From Desulfovibrio legallii (GTDB lineage: Bacteria; Desulfobacterota; Desulfovibrionia; Desulfovibrionales; Desulfovibrionaceae), in assembly GCF_900102485.1 (NCBI RefSeq), contig NZ_FNBX01000008.1:56685-120684 (forward strand): DNA of 64,000 nt, given 5' to 3'. Of the stretch, positions 1 through 8,681 are shown one piece after another (position 1 is the stretch's first letter; every line of letters starts with the position of its first letter). The notes below the pieces were generated by a model. The model worked only from the letters and a program-made list of their open reading frames with translations. It was not told the DNA's origin and searched no databases. The translations under genes and the position numbers were made by a program.

Positions 1-274
1 CCTGCCCGGTAATGCCGGAACCGGGCGCGTAGGCCGCTTCGGGCGCGTCGGCCTGGCCGTAGGAAAGGGAAAGCCGCAGCTCGCCGCTTTCCGGATCCTG
101 CACCACGATGTGGGGGCGGTCAAAATGCATGTCCTCGGCCAGAGCCGTGAGCAGCTCCTGCAAAGAATCGCGGAAAGAATGGCCAGGGGCCAGGGCCGCC
201 AGCACCCGGTTCAGGGTGTCCAGGCACTGGCCCGTGCCCATAAAGGTATTGGCAAAAGGCTGTCGGTCGTTCAT
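1..274 (-). CDS. GAF-domain regulator, N-terminal part (NifA-like), cut by window edge
   Basis: The minus strand is open from an ATG at 274 to the window edge, giving the first 91 residues of a longer protein. The segment around residues 15-91 looks like the GAF sensory domain at the start of NifA-type sigma54-dependent activators: a predicted helix (residues 30-50) followed by strands and the signature YAPGSGITGQ near the end. The start overlaps the stop of the upstream SPFH gene by four bases (ATGA), so the two are translationally coupled. The AAA+ and DNA-binding domains needed to prove an activator lie outside the window, so a GAF-containing signalling enzyme remains possible. Confidence 0.6.
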   Translation of the reverse strand, partial: MNDRQPFANTFMGTGQCLDTLNRVLAALAPGHSFRDSLQELLTALAEDMHFDRPHIVVQDPESGELRLSLSYGQADAPEAAYAPGSGITGQ

Positions 275-1236
275 GAAGCTGCGTGCTCGCCGGAGCCCGG
301 CCTGGCGGCCAGCCCCCGACCCGGTTTGATGATGCCGCTCACGGCGGCCACCATGCCCGCGGCATCGGCGATGTCGGCGGGGATGATCAGACTGGTGCCC
401 TCGCGGGCCAGACGCCCGAACTGGTCAATGTAGGCCTCGGCCAGGCGCAGCTGGGCCGCGGCCACGGGGTCGTCGCCCAACTGGCCCGCCACAATGCGCA
501 GGCCCTCGGCCGTGGCCGTGGCCACGGTGCGGATCTGGGCGGCCTGGCCTTCGGCCTGGTTCATAAGCGACTGCTTTTCGCCTTCAGACTGCGCAATGGC
601 CGCAGCCTTGGCCCCTTCGGCCAGGTTGATGCGCGCCTGCATCTCGCCCTCGGACTGCGCAATGGCCGCCCGTTTTTCCCTTTCGGCGCGCATCTGCTTT
701 TCCATGGCCTCCATGACCGTCACGGGCGGCGTAATGTCGCGGATCTCGTAGCGCAGCACCTTCACGCCCCAGGGCGCGGCGGCGGCGTCCAGGGCCTCCA
801 CCACTTCCTGGTTGATGCGGGTGCGCTCTTCAAAGGTTTTGTCCAGCTCCAGCTTGCCGATAACCGAGCGCAACGAGGTCTGGGCCAGCTGGATGGCCCC
901 CCATTCGTAGTCCGAAATGCCGTAGGCGGATTTCTCCGGCGTGATGATCTGCAGATAGAGCACGCCGTCAATGTCCACGCTCACGTTGTCTCTGGTGATG
1001 CAGGTCTGTTTGGGCACGTCCAGCACCTGCTCCTTGAGGCTGCGGCGGTAGGCGATGACGTCCACAAAGGGCACCAGCAGGTGGAAGCCCGCGTAGAGCA
1101 CCTTGTGGAATTTGCCCAGGCGCTCCACCACATAGGCCGACTGATTGGGCGCGACAACAGCGCTCTTGACCAGCGCAATGACCACCAGCACGGCCAGCAG
1201 AACCAGCCAGCCGTATTCCGTCACAAATGTTTGCAT
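271..1236 (-). CDS. SPFH/stomatin-like membrane protease-associated protein (QmcA-like)
   Basis: A 321-residue SPFH (band 7) protein. One N-terminal membrane segment (about residues 8-28) anchors it; the SPFH domain follows with PNQSAYVVERLGK and the typical ITRDNVSVDIDGVLY stretch, then a coiled-coil rich in EKRAAIAQSEGE-type heptads (residues 190-245) for ring oligomerisation. The family forms membrane microdomain scaffolds and associates with proteases. The ATG at 1236 has GAGGTG five bases upstream; an in-frame GTG at 1242 overlaps that ribosome site and is less likely. The neighbouring NfeD-like gene is the standard genomic partner, which supports the assignment. Confidence 0.9.
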   Translation of the reverse strand: MQTFVTEYGWLVLLAVLVVIALVKSAVVAPNQSAYVVERLGKFHKVLYAGFHLLVPFVDVIAYRRSLKEQVLDVPKQTCITRDNVSVDIDGVLYLQIITPEKSAYGISDYEWGAIQLAQTSLRSVIGKLELDKTFEERTRINQEVVEALDAAAAPWGVKVLRYEIRDITPPVTVMEAMEKQMRAEREKRAAIAQSEGEMQARINLAEGAKAAAIAQSEGEKQSLMNQAEGQAAQIRTVATATAEGLRIVAGQLGDDPVAAAQLRLAEAYIDQFGRLAREGTSLIIPADIADAAGMVAAVSGIIKPGRGLAARPGSGEHAAS

Positions 1237-1366
1237 AGGCACCTCAAACGGTCAGGGGGGGGGGACGACCGTCGCAAGAGTGGGGGGAAGGGCGCACAGC
1301 GCCCAAAGCGGCGCGCTGCGGGGCGCGCCTGCGGCGTCGGCAGACGCCGGAGAAACTCCGTACAGC

Positions 1367-1400
1367 TTCGAGAAGGCCCGTTCTCAAAGGTTAAAACAGC
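1367..1400 (-). repeat. Partial family B intergenic repeat
   Basis: A degenerate remnant of the family B element: the block CTTCGAGAAGGCCCGTTCTC followed by AAAGGTTAA corresponds to the first palindrome of the better copies at 21780, 30290 and 50472. It lies between the NfeD-like and SPFH genes. Confidence 0.45.
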
Positions 1401-1889
1401 TTACGCGGCGTCTTTTTTGCTCGCCGCCGCGCCGGGAACAGGGGCCACGCAAAGCACCAGGCCGTTGTCGGCCTGCGCGCCCAGCACGGCCGCAGGCGCG
1501 CCTTTTTCCAGCGGCACGGCGCTCACGGCCCGCCAGAAGCTGCCGCCAACGCTCACTTCGCCCTCCGCGCCGGGGCGCAGGGCCTTGCTCACCACGCCGC
1601 GCGCGCCGGTCAGAGGATGGGGCGCCGGCGCGTCCTCATCGTGGGGCGCGTCCCCGGCTCTGGCCCGGCCGCCGAACACCTGCCGCAAACGCCGCCGCAG
1701 CACCGCCAGGCTGCACAGCGCAACGGCCATAAAGACCACCAGCTGGCCGGAGAGCTCCAGCCCCAGCAAGGCGGCCAGGGCTGCCGCCCAGGCCCCCAGC
1801 CCGAAAAACAGCAGAACCAGGGCGGGGGTCAGCAGCTCCGCCAGCAGCAGGGCCGTGCCCAGAAAAAACCAGAGCAGTGGCGCGTGCAT
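1401..1889 (-). CDS. NfeD-family membrane protein
   Basis: A 162-residue short NfeD protein. Two to three hydrophobic helices occupy residues 5-62 (LLWFFLGTALLLAELLTPAL and the following stretch), then a basic loop, then a C-terminal beta-barrel OB-like domain (about residues 90-150) with the family pattern LTGARGVVSKALRPGAEGEV. NfeD proteins without the protease domain pair with SPFH proteins, and this gene lies 164 bp upstream of the SPFH gene on the same strand. Its role is probably to stabilise or modulate the SPFH complex in the inner membrane. Size and domain order match the YbbK/YbbJ-type pair. Confidence 0.85.
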   Translation of the reverse strand: MHAPLLWFFLGTALLLAELLTPALVLLFFGLGAWAAALAALLGLELSGQLVVFMAVALCSLAVLRRRLRQVFGGRARAGDAPHDEDAPAPHPLTGARGVVSKALRPGAEGEVSVGGSFWRAVSAVPLEKGAPAAVLGAQADNGLVLCVAPVPGAAASKKDAA

Positions 1890-1969
1890 AAGACGTTTAT
1901 CCCCTCAGGCGACGCCGGGCGCGCCCTGAGCGTAAAAGGGACGGCGGCGGAGGCGCTCCGGCCGCTGCG

Positions 1970-2992
1970 CTACTGCCTGCGCTGCGTGCCGGGTTGTGGC
2001 TCCCGGTCAAAATCAATGATCCGTCCCTGCAGCCAGACGTAGGCGTCCACTTCGTGCCCTGCCTCCGGCTCATAGCCGCTGCAGGCCATTTTTGAAGCGT
2101 ACACGGCCAGACGCAGGGCCGGGCGGCTCTCAAAGGGGAAGCTCAGGTACAGCAGCTTGACGGGCATTTTTTCCAGCTGGCAGTCCTGCACATCTTCCAC
2201 CGTGCCGCGCATCTGGTACTCGCAAAAATTTTTGCCCGGCATGATCATGTGCTTGCCGCCGATATTCACCTTCAGGGGCGGCACGTCCAGGCGCTCCTTG
2301 CCGGGATTGGCCGCCAGCCAGGCCGCCGCGTGGGCCTCAAACTGCGGGCCCCTGGTGATGGTGATCTCGTCCAGCAGGGCCCGACGCAGGCCGTAAGCCA
2401 GCCCGGCCAGCAAAAAGGTGTGCGTCACCCCTGCGGTCAGGTCGTCCCTGTCCCGCCCGTACAGCGGATCATAGAACCACATGGGGTTCCTGCCTTCCAG
2501 CATGCTCACGGCCACATTGGCGTCCACGCCCGTTTTCCAGGGGTGGACGTCTTCCACAGTAAGGTCGTTGGGCAGGCCGTCAAGCAGCGGCGCGGCCGAA
2601 ACCGGGCGCAGCTTGCCGCCCTCTTCCCCGGCCACCAGCACCGCAGCCCGCACGGGCTGGTCCTGCGGCCAGGCCAGCAGCACATGGTCCTGGCCTTCCC
2701 GCTTCCACTGCCAGGCCGGGCGCGTGCCGCCCTCGTGCATGACCGTGGCCGCAATCTGCCCCATGACGGCTTCCGGGTTCTGCCCCGTCAGCACGGCCCA
2801 GGCATCGCCCAGCGTTTCCGTATGCGCGCGGTTGGCCGCCATAAGCCGGGCCCGCACTTCTTCTTCCGTGGGGCCCTGGTCCGCCAAAGGCTCGCCCTGC
2901 GCGTCCACCCGCACCCACTCTTCGGCTTCCGGCGCGCCCGCAGCGGCGTCCGCCGGGGCAGCGGCAGAATCTTTTGCTGTTTTTTTGACCAT
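1970..2992 (-). CDS. Conserved hypothetical protein, 340 aa
   Basis: An intact frame with coding-like composition and no family I can name. The start at 2992 is preferred (AGGA eight bases upstream) over an in-frame ATG at 3001 whose AAGG abuts the codon. The first 40 residues are Ala/Glu-rich and probably disordered; the rest is a soluble mixed domain without signal peptide or membrane segments. The middle (MWFYDPLYGRDRDDLTAG) and the end (VDAYVWLQGRIIDFDRE) look like a compact globular fold. It stands alone between the NfeD-like gene and a family A repeat downstream of pnp, so context gives no function. Confidence 0.75.
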   Translation of the reverse strand: MVKKTAKDSAAAPADAAAGAPEAEEWVRVDAQGEPLADQGPTEEEVRARLMAANRAHTETLGDAWAVLTGQNPEAVMGQIAATVMHEGGTRPAWQWKREGQDHVLLAWPQDQPVRAAVLVAGEEGGKLRPVSAAPLLDGLPNDLTVEDVHPWKTGVDANVAVSMLEGRNPMWFYDPLYGRDRDDLTAGVTHTFLLAGLAYGLRRALLDEITITRGPQFEAHAAAWLAANPGKERLDVPPLKVNIGGKHMIMPGKNFCEYQMRGTVEDVQDCQLEKMPVKLLYLSFPFESRPALRLAVYASKMACSGYEPEAGHEVDAYVWLQGRIIDFDREPQPGTQRRQ

Positions 2993-3030
2993 ATGCGTCA
3001 TCCTTGTGGTCAGGGCGGGGAATCCTGGGC

Positions 3031-3110
3031 AGGGAGGGAAAACTTTTGTTCAAAAAAGTTCCCTTCCCCCCGCTCCCCATCCTTCAAAAAACTTTCCTTT
3101 CGCCGGGAAC
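3031..3110 (-). repeat. Family A intergenic repeat, degenerate hairpin copy
   Basis: An imperfect copy of the family A element. The hairpin core AACTTTTGTTCAAAAAAGTT is followed by CCCTTCCCCCCGCTCCCCAT and CCTTCAAAAAACTTTCC, the same order as in the perfect copies at 8389 and 63301. It lies just downstream of pnp. Confidence 0.7.
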
Positions 3111-3221
3111 GCGCCGGGCGTACCCTGGATGCTCGAAGGCGCGCGCCGTGCGGCAAGGGCGGGGCCCAAAGCCGCACGGCCTTCAAAGGGTCAGGGGGCG
3201 GCGCGCCGCCCCCGTCGTGTC

Positions 3222-5456
3222 CTAGCGGTCGCCGCGCGGGGGGCGACGGTCGCGACCGCCGCGATCACCGCGGTCGTGCCGGTCGCGGGGGCCGCGGTCC
3301 GAGCGGGGCGGACGGGCCGTTTCCTCCGGGTTCCAGGGGTGGCCCTGTTCCTCCAGCAGCACGGCCTTGCGGCTGGCGCGGATGCGGTCGCCGTTGATCT
3401 CAATGACCTTAACCAGCATGTCTTCGCCCAGATGCGCCACGTCGCCGGGCTGCTCCACGCGCTTCACGTCCAGTTGCGAAACGTGCACCAGGGCCTCCAC
3501 ATTGGGCAGCACTTCCACGATGACGCCGATCTCCATGATCTTGCGCACCTTGGCCATGTAGTTCTTGCCCAGATCCGGACGCTGGTCGTAGTAGGAGACC
3601 ATCTCGCGGGCTTTTTCCAGGGCTTCCGCCGTGGGCGCGAAGATGGACACCCGGCCAGAATCCTCAATATCCACGGAAGCGCCCGTGGCCGCGGTGATGG
3701 CCTTGATGTTCTTGCCGCCGGGGCCGATGATCAGCCGGATGATGTCAGGGTTGACAAAAACCTCGGCGTGCTGCGGGGCAAAGCGCGAAAGCTCCTTGCG
3801 CGGCTCGGCGATGGCCCGGGCCATTTCGTCCAGGATGTGCTGCCGGGCCTCGTGGGCCTGGCGCATGGCGGCGCGCATGATCTCCGTGGTCAGGCCCGTG
3901 ACCTTGATGTCCATCTGCACGCCGGTGACGCCATCGGCCGTGCCGGCGATCTTGAAGTCCATGTCGCCCAGGGCGTCTTCGTCGCCCAGGATGTCGGTAA
4001 GCACGATGTACTTATCCCCTTCCTTAATAAGGCCCATGGCCACACCGGCCACAGGGGCGCTCACGGGAACGCCCGCGTCCATAAGGGAGAGGGAGCCGCC
4101 GCAGACCGCAGCCATGGAGGACGAACCGTTGGATTCCATGGTTTCCGCCACCACGCGCAGGGTGAAGGGGAAGTCCTCGGGGGCGGGCAGCACGGGCCGC
4201 AGGGATTTTTCCGCCAGAGCGCCGTGGCCGATTTCACGCCGGGAAACGCGCACGGGCTTCACCTCGCCCACGCAGAAAGGCGGGAAGTTGTAGTGCAGCA
4301 TAAAGCGCTTGGTCACGTCGCCGGTGAGGGAATCCATGCGCTGCTCGTCCGTGGAGGAGCCCAGGGTGGTCACCACCAGAGACTTGGTTTCGCCCCGGCG
4401 GAACAGGGCCGAACCGTGGGCCCGGGGCAGCACGCCGGTCTGGATCTGGATGGGCCGCACGCTCTTGGTGTCGCGGCCGTCAATGCGCGTGCCCTCGTTA
4501 ACGATGCGGGCGCGCACCAGTTTCTTTTCCTGGTCCGAAAGGATTTCGCCCACGTTCTTGAGGGCGGCCTCGTTATCGGCCCAGGCCGGGTCGTTGCGCA
4601 GATTTTCCGCCACTTTTTCCTTAATGGCCTTGCGGGCCTCCTTACGGGGCAGCTTGTCGGGCACGCGCAGGGCTTCTTCCAGCCCGGCGGCCAGGGCCAG
4701 CTCCCGCACGCGGGCCACCAGCACGGGGTCTTCGTCGTGCGGGGTGAAGGCCATTTTCTCCTTGCCCGCCAGCTCGCGCAGCTTGAGCTGCGCGGCCACC
4801 AGGGGCTGGATCTGCTGCCGGCCCCATTCCAGGGCGTCGATAATCACGTCTTCGGCCACAAAGCGGGCGTCGCCCTCCACCATGGTCAGGGCGTCGCCTG
4901 AGGCGGCAAAGATGAGGTTGATGTCGCTCTGGGCCTGCTGCTCAAAGGAAGGGTTGAGCACAAACTGGCCGTTGACGCGGCCCACGCGCCCGCCGGCCAC
5001 CGGCCCGGCAAAGGGCAGGGGCGAGAGCATGAGCGCGGCCGAAGCGCCGGTCAGGGCCAGCACGTCCGATTCGTTCTCCTGATCCGCAGAGATGACGTTG
5101 GCCAGCACCTGCACGTCCTCATGAAGACCCTTGGGGAACAAAGGACGGATGGGCCGGTCGATAAGCCGCGAAACCAGCGTCTCGCGCTCCGAAGGACGGC
5201 CGATTTCCCGACGGAAAAAGCTGCCGGGGATGCGCCCGGCGGCGTACATTTTTTCGGAATACTCCACCGTAAGGGGGAAGAAGCCCTTGTCAAACTCCAG
5301 CGGCTGGGAGCACACGGTGACCAGCACCACGGTGCCGCCGCACTGCACCCACACGGCGCCGTGGGCCTGATTGGCCAGGCGGCCTGTTTCCAGAATAATT
5401 TCTTTGCCGCCCACCTGGGCCGTGACCCGCGTGGGATTAAAAATGTCTTGTTGCAT
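3222..5456 (-). CDS. pnp: Polyribonucleotide nucleotidyltransferase (PNPase)
   Basis: A 744-residue PNPase: phosphorolytic 3'-5' exoribonuclease of the RNA degradosome. Two RNase PH domains are present (first with FFRREIGRPSERETLVSRLI, residues about 75-95), then a KH domain near 560-615 (IIGPGGKNIK) and an S1 domain near 630-695. The tail after about residue 705 is rich in Arg, Gly and Asp (RGDR-type repeats) and probably binds RNA or partners. The start at 5456 has AAGGA upstream; an upstream in-frame ATG at 5492 lacks a site and lengthens a conserved N-terminus. It follows rpsO, the conserved arrangement, with a strong hairpin between them. Confidence 0.98.
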   Translation of the reverse strand: MQQDIFNPTRVTAQVGGKEIILETGRLANQAHGAVWVQCGGTVVLVTVCSQPLEFDKGFFPLTVEYSEKMYAAGRIPGSFFRREIGRPSERETLVSRLIDRPIRPLFPKGLHEDVQVLANVISADQENESDVLALTGASAALMLSPLPFAGPVAGGRVGRVNGQFVLNPSFEQQAQSDINLIFAASGDALTMVEGDARFVAEDVIIDALEWGRQQIQPLVAAQLKLRELAGKEKMAFTPHDEDPVLVARVRELALAAGLEEALRVPDKLPRKEARKAIKEKVAENLRNDPAWADNEAALKNVGEILSDQEKKLVRARIVNEGTRIDGRDTKSVRPIQIQTGVLPRAHGSALFRRGETKSLVVTTLGSSTDEQRMDSLTGDVTKRFMLHYNFPPFCVGEVKPVRVSRREIGHGALAEKSLRPVLPAPEDFPFTLRVVAETMESNGSSSMAAVCGGSLSLMDAGVPVSAPVAGVAMGLIKEGDKYIVLTDILGDEDALGDMDFKIAGTADGVTGVQMDIKVTGLTTEIMRAAMRQAHEARQHILDEMARAIAEPRKELSRFAPQHAEVFVNPDIIRLIIGPGGKNIKAITAATGASVDIEDSGRVSIFAPTAEALEKAREMVSYYDQRPDLGKNYMAKVRKIMEIGVIVEVLPNVEALVHVSQLDVKRVEQPGDVAHLGEDMLVKVIEINGDRIRASRKAVLLEEQGHPWNPEETARPPRSDRGPRDRHDRGDRGGRDRRPPRGDR

Positions 5457-5578
5457 AACGTTCCTTTGCACTGGCGAAGGGGATTCCGGCAAAAGCGGGC
5501 AGAGCCGCGCCCTGCCTGATTTTCCCGGACCCCCCTTCCTTGGCGATGTTAGCCCCTTGCGGGGCGTTGCACGACACT

Positions 5579-5613
5579 GCGGGGGAGCCCCGGCGCAACC
5601 GGAGCCCCCCCGC
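5579..5613 (-). promoter_or_regulatory. GC-rich hairpin in the rpsO-pnp spacer
   Basis: On the transcribed strand a 15-bp stem with two mismatches (GCGGGGGGGCTCCGG facing CCGGGGCTCCCCCGC) encloses a 5-base loop, starting six bases after the rpsO stop. There is no U-run, so it is unlikely to be a simple terminator. In enterobacteria the equivalent spacer holds an RNase III site through which PNPase autoregulates; the same role here is inference. Confidence 0.55.
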
Positions 5614-5619
5614 GCCGCG

Positions 5620-5883
5620 TCACTTGCGCAGACCGAGCTTCTCGATCAGCGCGCGGTAACGCTGCACGTCTTTCTTCTTCAGGTAATTGAGAATGTTGCG
5701 ACGGCGGCCCACCAGCTTGAGCAGGCCCGTGCGGGAATGGAAGTCCTTTTTGTGCTCTTTGAAGTGCCCGGTAAGGCCCTCAATGCGCGCGGTGAGCAGG
5801 GCCACCTGCACTTCGGGGGAGCCGGTATCGCCTTCGTGTTTAGCGTGGGCTTCAATAACCGTTTTTTTCGCTTCAGCATCCAT
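5620..5883 (-). CDS. rpsO: 30S ribosomal protein S15
   Basis: An 87-residue S15, the usual length within a residue or two. The conserved [14 protein letters not shown] (near residue 20) and [19 protein letters not shown] (near 45-65) motifs contact 16S rRNA helices in the central domain. The frame continues 14 codons upstream to an ATG, but that extension has no S15 homology; the ATG at 5883 with AAGGAGAA upstream gives the normal N-terminus MDAEAKK. It lies between truB and pnp as in many bacteria. Confidence 0.97.
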   Translation of the reverse strand: MDAEAKKTVIEAHAKHEGDTGSPEVQVALLTARIEGLTGHFKEHKKDFHSRTGLLKLVGRRRNILNYLKKKDVQRYRALIEKLGLRK

Positions 5884-5915
5884 TGCCACAGCAGTTCTCC
5901 TTGATTCTCTCAGGG

Positions 5916-6899
5916 TTAGTTCCAAAGTCCCCGCAGTACGGTCCAGCAGGGCCCGGCGGGCGTTGCCGCCCGTTGCGCCAGGGCCAGGGCCGCCCCCCGC
6001 TCCAGGAGCAGGGCGCGCTCGCCCGCGGCCCCCGCGCGGCAGGGCACGGCCACGCCGTTGCGCACCCGGGCGGCTTCGTCCGGCAGAAGCTCCACCTGCG
6101 GCCAGTGCGGCAAAGCCGCGCTCAAAGGCTGCACGCAGCCCGGCAACAAGGCGGGATTGGCCGTGAAGTCCGCCGGATCGCGGGCCAGGTCAAGACCGAA
6201 GGGGTGACTGTACTCTCGGGTCAGTTCCGTGAGCACGGCTCCGCACCCCAAGCGCGTCCCCAGGCTGTGGGCCAGGGAGCGTATATAGGTGCCGGAACTG
6301 CATGCGACCCGAAAGCGCACAAGCGGCAGGCTTACTTCGAGCGTGTCCGCCTGTGAAATTTCTATGCGTTTGACCTTGCTGGGCGCGGCAAGGCCCTTAC
6401 GCGCCAGCCGGTACAGGGGCTGGCCCTCGTGCTTGGCCGCCGAATAGGGCGGCACGGCCTGCTCCGCAAGCGCGCACCAGGCGGCGATCTCCTCCCGCAC
6501 CTGCGCCTCGCTCACCCCTTCCCACGGCGCTTCGGCCGTGAGCGCGCCCGTGGCGTCCCAGGTGTCCGTCGTCTGCCCCAGGCGCAACGTGCCGGAGTAC
6601 ACCTTGCCCCCGCCCTCCAGCAAATGGCCGGAGAGCTTGGTGGCCTGCCCCAGCAGCACCAGCAGCACGCCCGAAGCCATGGGGTCCAAGGTGCCGGCAT
6701 GCCCGATCTTTTTCTGCCCCAGGCGCTTGATGGCCGTAAGACACTGGGCGGAGCTGGGCCCCGCGGGCTTGCGCAGCACCAGCACGCCGTGCAGCTGCGG
6801 CAACGGCGCGGGCGCGCGGCCCGCCGCCTTCCGGGCTGGGGCGGCCGCCGGCAAAGAATCCTTGCGGGGGGCAGCCGAAGCCGCCGTTACATCCGTCAT
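5916..6899 (-). CDS. truB: tRNA pseudouridine-55 synthase
   Basis: A 327-residue TruB that converts U55 in the T loop of tRNAs. The catalytic motif [14 protein letters not shown] is intact, with the nucleophile at Asp72; the [12 protein letters not shown] approach and the [13 protein letters not shown] motif (about residue 210) are also typical. The first 35 residues are an Ala/Pro-rich extension not seen in most homologues. The ATG at 6899 with GGTGGA upstream is preferred over an upstream TTG at 6908. The gene sits between nrnA and rpsO in the translation operon. Confidence 0.97.
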   Translation of the reverse strand: MTDVTAASAAPRKDSLPAAAPARKAAGRAPAPLPQLHGVLVLRKPAGPSSAQCLTAIKRLGQKKIGHAGTLDPMASGVLLVLLGQATKLSGHLLEGGGKVYSGTLRLGQTTDTWDATGALTAEAPWEGVSEAQVREEIAAWCALAEQAVPPYSAAKHEGQPLYRLARKGLAAPSKVKRIEISQADTLEVSLPLVRFRVACSSGTYIRSLAHSLGTRLGCGAVLTELTREYSHPFGLDLARDPADFTANPALLPGCVQPLSAALPHWPQVELLPDEAARVRNGVAVPCRAGAAGERALLLERGAALALAQRAATPAGPCWTVLRGLWN

Positions 6900-6936
6900 A
6901 CGCAACAATCCACCTTACCCGCAGCGCCGAAGCAAG

Positions 6937-8046
6937 TCAAAAGCCGACCTGCCCGGCCTGAGAATCCGCTGCGGAACCAGCCCCGGAACCCGCTGCAGAA
7001 CCGGCTTCCGTTCCCTGGGCCGCCGAGCCCTCTTCCACCGCCCGCTCCTGCGCTTCCTGCCGGATGGCCTCCAGCAGAGCTGCCTGGGCCGCGGGCATGG
7101 ACAACTGCACCGTGCCGCCCGCCGCATTGCGGTGCCCGCCGCCGCCAAGGCGCGCGGCCACAGCCCGCACGTCCACCGGCCCAAAAGAACGCAGGCTGAA
7201 CTTGCAGCGCTCCGGCGCGTCCTCCCGCAGCAGCACCGCCGCCCGCGTGCCGCGCAGCCGCCGCAGGTGCTCCACAAAGCCCTCCAGGTCTTCCTTCATG
7301 GCCTGGTGCCGACGAAAATCTTCCAGATACACGGGGCAAAAGGCCACGCTGCCGTTTTCCAGCAGCTGCGCCCGCCCCATGAGCTCGCCCCACAGGTGCA
7401 GATGCCCCAAGGTCCAGGTATTGTCCATGCGCTCGCGCAGGGCCGCCAGATCGCAGCCCCCGGCCACCAGGTGCGCGGCAAGCGCCAATACTGCCGCGCT
7501 GGTGTTGCCGTGGGCAAAGCCGCCCGTATCCGTCACCAGACCCAGCAGCACGCCCTGCGCCAGCCCGCCCGTCAGCGGCAACCCGGCCGCCAGCGCCGTG
7601 TACCCCACCAGCTGCGCCGTGGCCGCGGCCTCCGGCTCCACCCAGTTGTCCAGGCTGCCCATGCCGCTGCCGCCCAGATGGTGGTCGATGTTCACGCTTT
7701 TCAGCCTCGGCAGCGCTGCCGCCAGCTCCGGCCCCAGACGCTCCGGCTCGCCGCAGTCCAGCAGCAGGGCCGCGCGCGGCGCAAACGGAGGGCGCTCCAG
7801 GCTGGAATACAACGGCGCAGGCAAAGTAAAAAAATCCAGATAGCGCGGCAGCCCCGGCCGGGCGTAGAGCATGAACCGCCGCCCCAGCGCCCGCAGAATG
7901 TGCCCGGCAGCCGCCAGCGAGCCCACGGCGTCGCCGTCCGGATGCACATGCGCGGCCACCACCACGCGGTCCAGCCCGGTCAGGGCCGCCGCCATGCGCT
8001 CGGCATGCGCTCTGTAAGCCTGGGGCACAAGCTCAGTCTGCAGCAT
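6937..8046 (-). CDS. nrnA: DHH-family phosphoesterase, NrnA-like (oligoribonuclease / pAp phosphatase)
   Basis: A 369-residue DHH/DHHA1 protein. Metal-binding motifs appear in order: AHVHPDGDAVGSLAA (residue about 33), LDCGEPERLG, NIDHHLGGSGMG and GLVTDTGGFAHGN; the C-terminal DHHA1 domain carries GGGGHRNAAGG near residue 310. NrnA enzymes degrade 2-5 nt RNAs and often hydrolyse 3'-phosphoadenosine-5'-phosphate, a useful activity in a sulfate reducer or in any cell turning over RNA through pnp. The last 45 residues are a low-complexity Ala/Gly/Ser/Glu tail. The start overlaps the end of the DUF503 gene by 14 bp, indicating coupling. Confidence 0.93.
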   Translation of the reverse strand: MLQTELVPQAYRAHAERMAAALTGLDRVVVAAHVHPDGDAVGSLAAAGHILRALGRRFMLYARPGLPRYLDFFTLPAPLYSSLERPPFAPRAALLLDCGEPERLGPELAAALPRLKSVNIDHHLGGSGMGSLDNWVEPEAAATAQLVGYTALAAGLPLTGGLAQGVLLGLVTDTGGFAHGNTSAAVLALAAHLVAGGCDLAALRERMDNTWTLGHLHLWGELMGRAQLLENGSVAFCPVYLEDFRRHQAMKEDLEGFVEHLRRLRGTRAAVLLREDAPERCKFSLRSFGPVDVRAVAARLGGGGHRNAAGGTVQLSMPAAQAALLEAIRQEAQERAVEEGSAAQGTEAGSAAGSGAGSAADSQAGQVGF

Positions 8047-8323
8047 ATATCTCCACCTGACTGTCCACCATCTCTTCCGGGCAGACCGCCTCCATCATCA
8101 GCGCGCATTTGTCCATGCGGCTGCGCAAATGACGCTCGCTGTTGGATACGGAAACCACCGCCAGCCGCAGGCTGGTCAGGCTCTCTTCCGTACCCGCCTC
8201 GGCAATGGCCACGTTAAAACGATTGCGGGTCTTCTGCTTCAGGCTGTTGGCCACCCGCCGCTTGGCCTTGAGATTGTCGTTGCCGTGCAAACTGAACTCC
8301 ACGGTAAGCACCGCCATGAACAT
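8033..8323 (-). CDS. ylxP: DUF503 / YlxP-family protein
   Basis: A 96-residue DUF503 protein. The family pattern is clear: VLTVEFSLHGNDNLKAKRRV, then SLKQKTRNRFNVAIAEAGTE and SNSERHL. Members sit in nusA-infB operons and adopt a ferredoxin-like fold; some are linked to ribosome maturation, but no catalytic activity is established. The ATG at 8323 has GGAGGG seven bases upstream; a second ATG at 8317 is possible, while a longer reading up to 8443 runs through the family A repeat and is rejected. It is separated from infB by about 400 bp of repeat sequence, so it may have its own transcription start. Confidence 0.88.
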   Translation of the reverse strand: MFMAVLTVEFSLHGNDNLKAKRRVANSLKQKTRNRFNVAIAEAGTEESLTSLRLAVVSVSNSERHLRSRMDKCALMMEAVCPEEMVDSQVEIYAAD

Positions 8324-8386
8324 CCCTGCACCCTCCCGCGCTGCCGCCCGACGGTTCCGGGGGAGATTTTTGTGGGGGAAGGATTT

Positions 8387-8470
8387 TTGTGGGGGGAGGG
8401 GAACTTTTGTGAACAAAAGTTCCCCTCCCCCCACGCCCCCCACCCTTCAAAAAACTTTTCTCCCTCAAGG
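8387..8470 (-). repeat. Family A intergenic repeat, perfect 22-bp hairpin
   Basis: An inverted repeat with arms 8389-8410 and 8413-8434 (GTGGGGGGAGGGGAACTTTTGT and its exact complement, loop GA) followed by the conserved flank CCACCCTTCAAAAAACTTTT and CTCCCTCAAGGGACGCCGCA. It lies inside the translation operon, between infB and ylxP. No U-run follows the stem. Confidence 0.9.
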
Positions 8471-8563
8471 GACGCCGCAGGCATACCCAGGATGAAAAGG
8501 GGTTCGCAGGGGGCCTCGCCCCCTGCGCCGCCGGAGGCAGTTCTGTACGCGCCTGCAGCCTGC

Positions 8564-8655
8564 AGGGATGGCGACAGCAGAGCCGAGCGCCGCACGCCCG
8601 CGCTGCAACTGCCTACAACGTTGCGGCTTCCTCAACAGTTTCGAAGGCTTCGATG
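8564..8655 (-). pseudogene. Duplicated 3' tail of infB (92-bp direct repeat copy)
   Basis: Positions 8564-8655 repeat 8682-8773 with a single difference in 92 bases (8643 versus 8761), offset 118 bp. The copied block includes the last 14 codons and stop of infB: this copy still reads [17 protein letters not shown] on the minus strand, and the one base difference is silent (TTC/TTT). It lacks the body of the gene, so it is a non-functional tail duplicate. The 26 bp between the copies are unrelated. Confidence 0.85.
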
Positions 8656-8681
8656 CGCCAGCCCTTGCGACGGAGAAAGCT

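Noticed and set aside
2481..4901. Long plus-strand open frames opposite pnp, infB, nusA and fliD
   Set aside because: They mirror conserved genes on the other strand, have no ribosome sites or family similarity, and arise from high GC at third positions.
8033..8443. Longer ylxP reading to 8443
   Set aside because: The extension is translated repeat DNA; the ATG at 8323 has a proper ribosome site and the family N-terminus.
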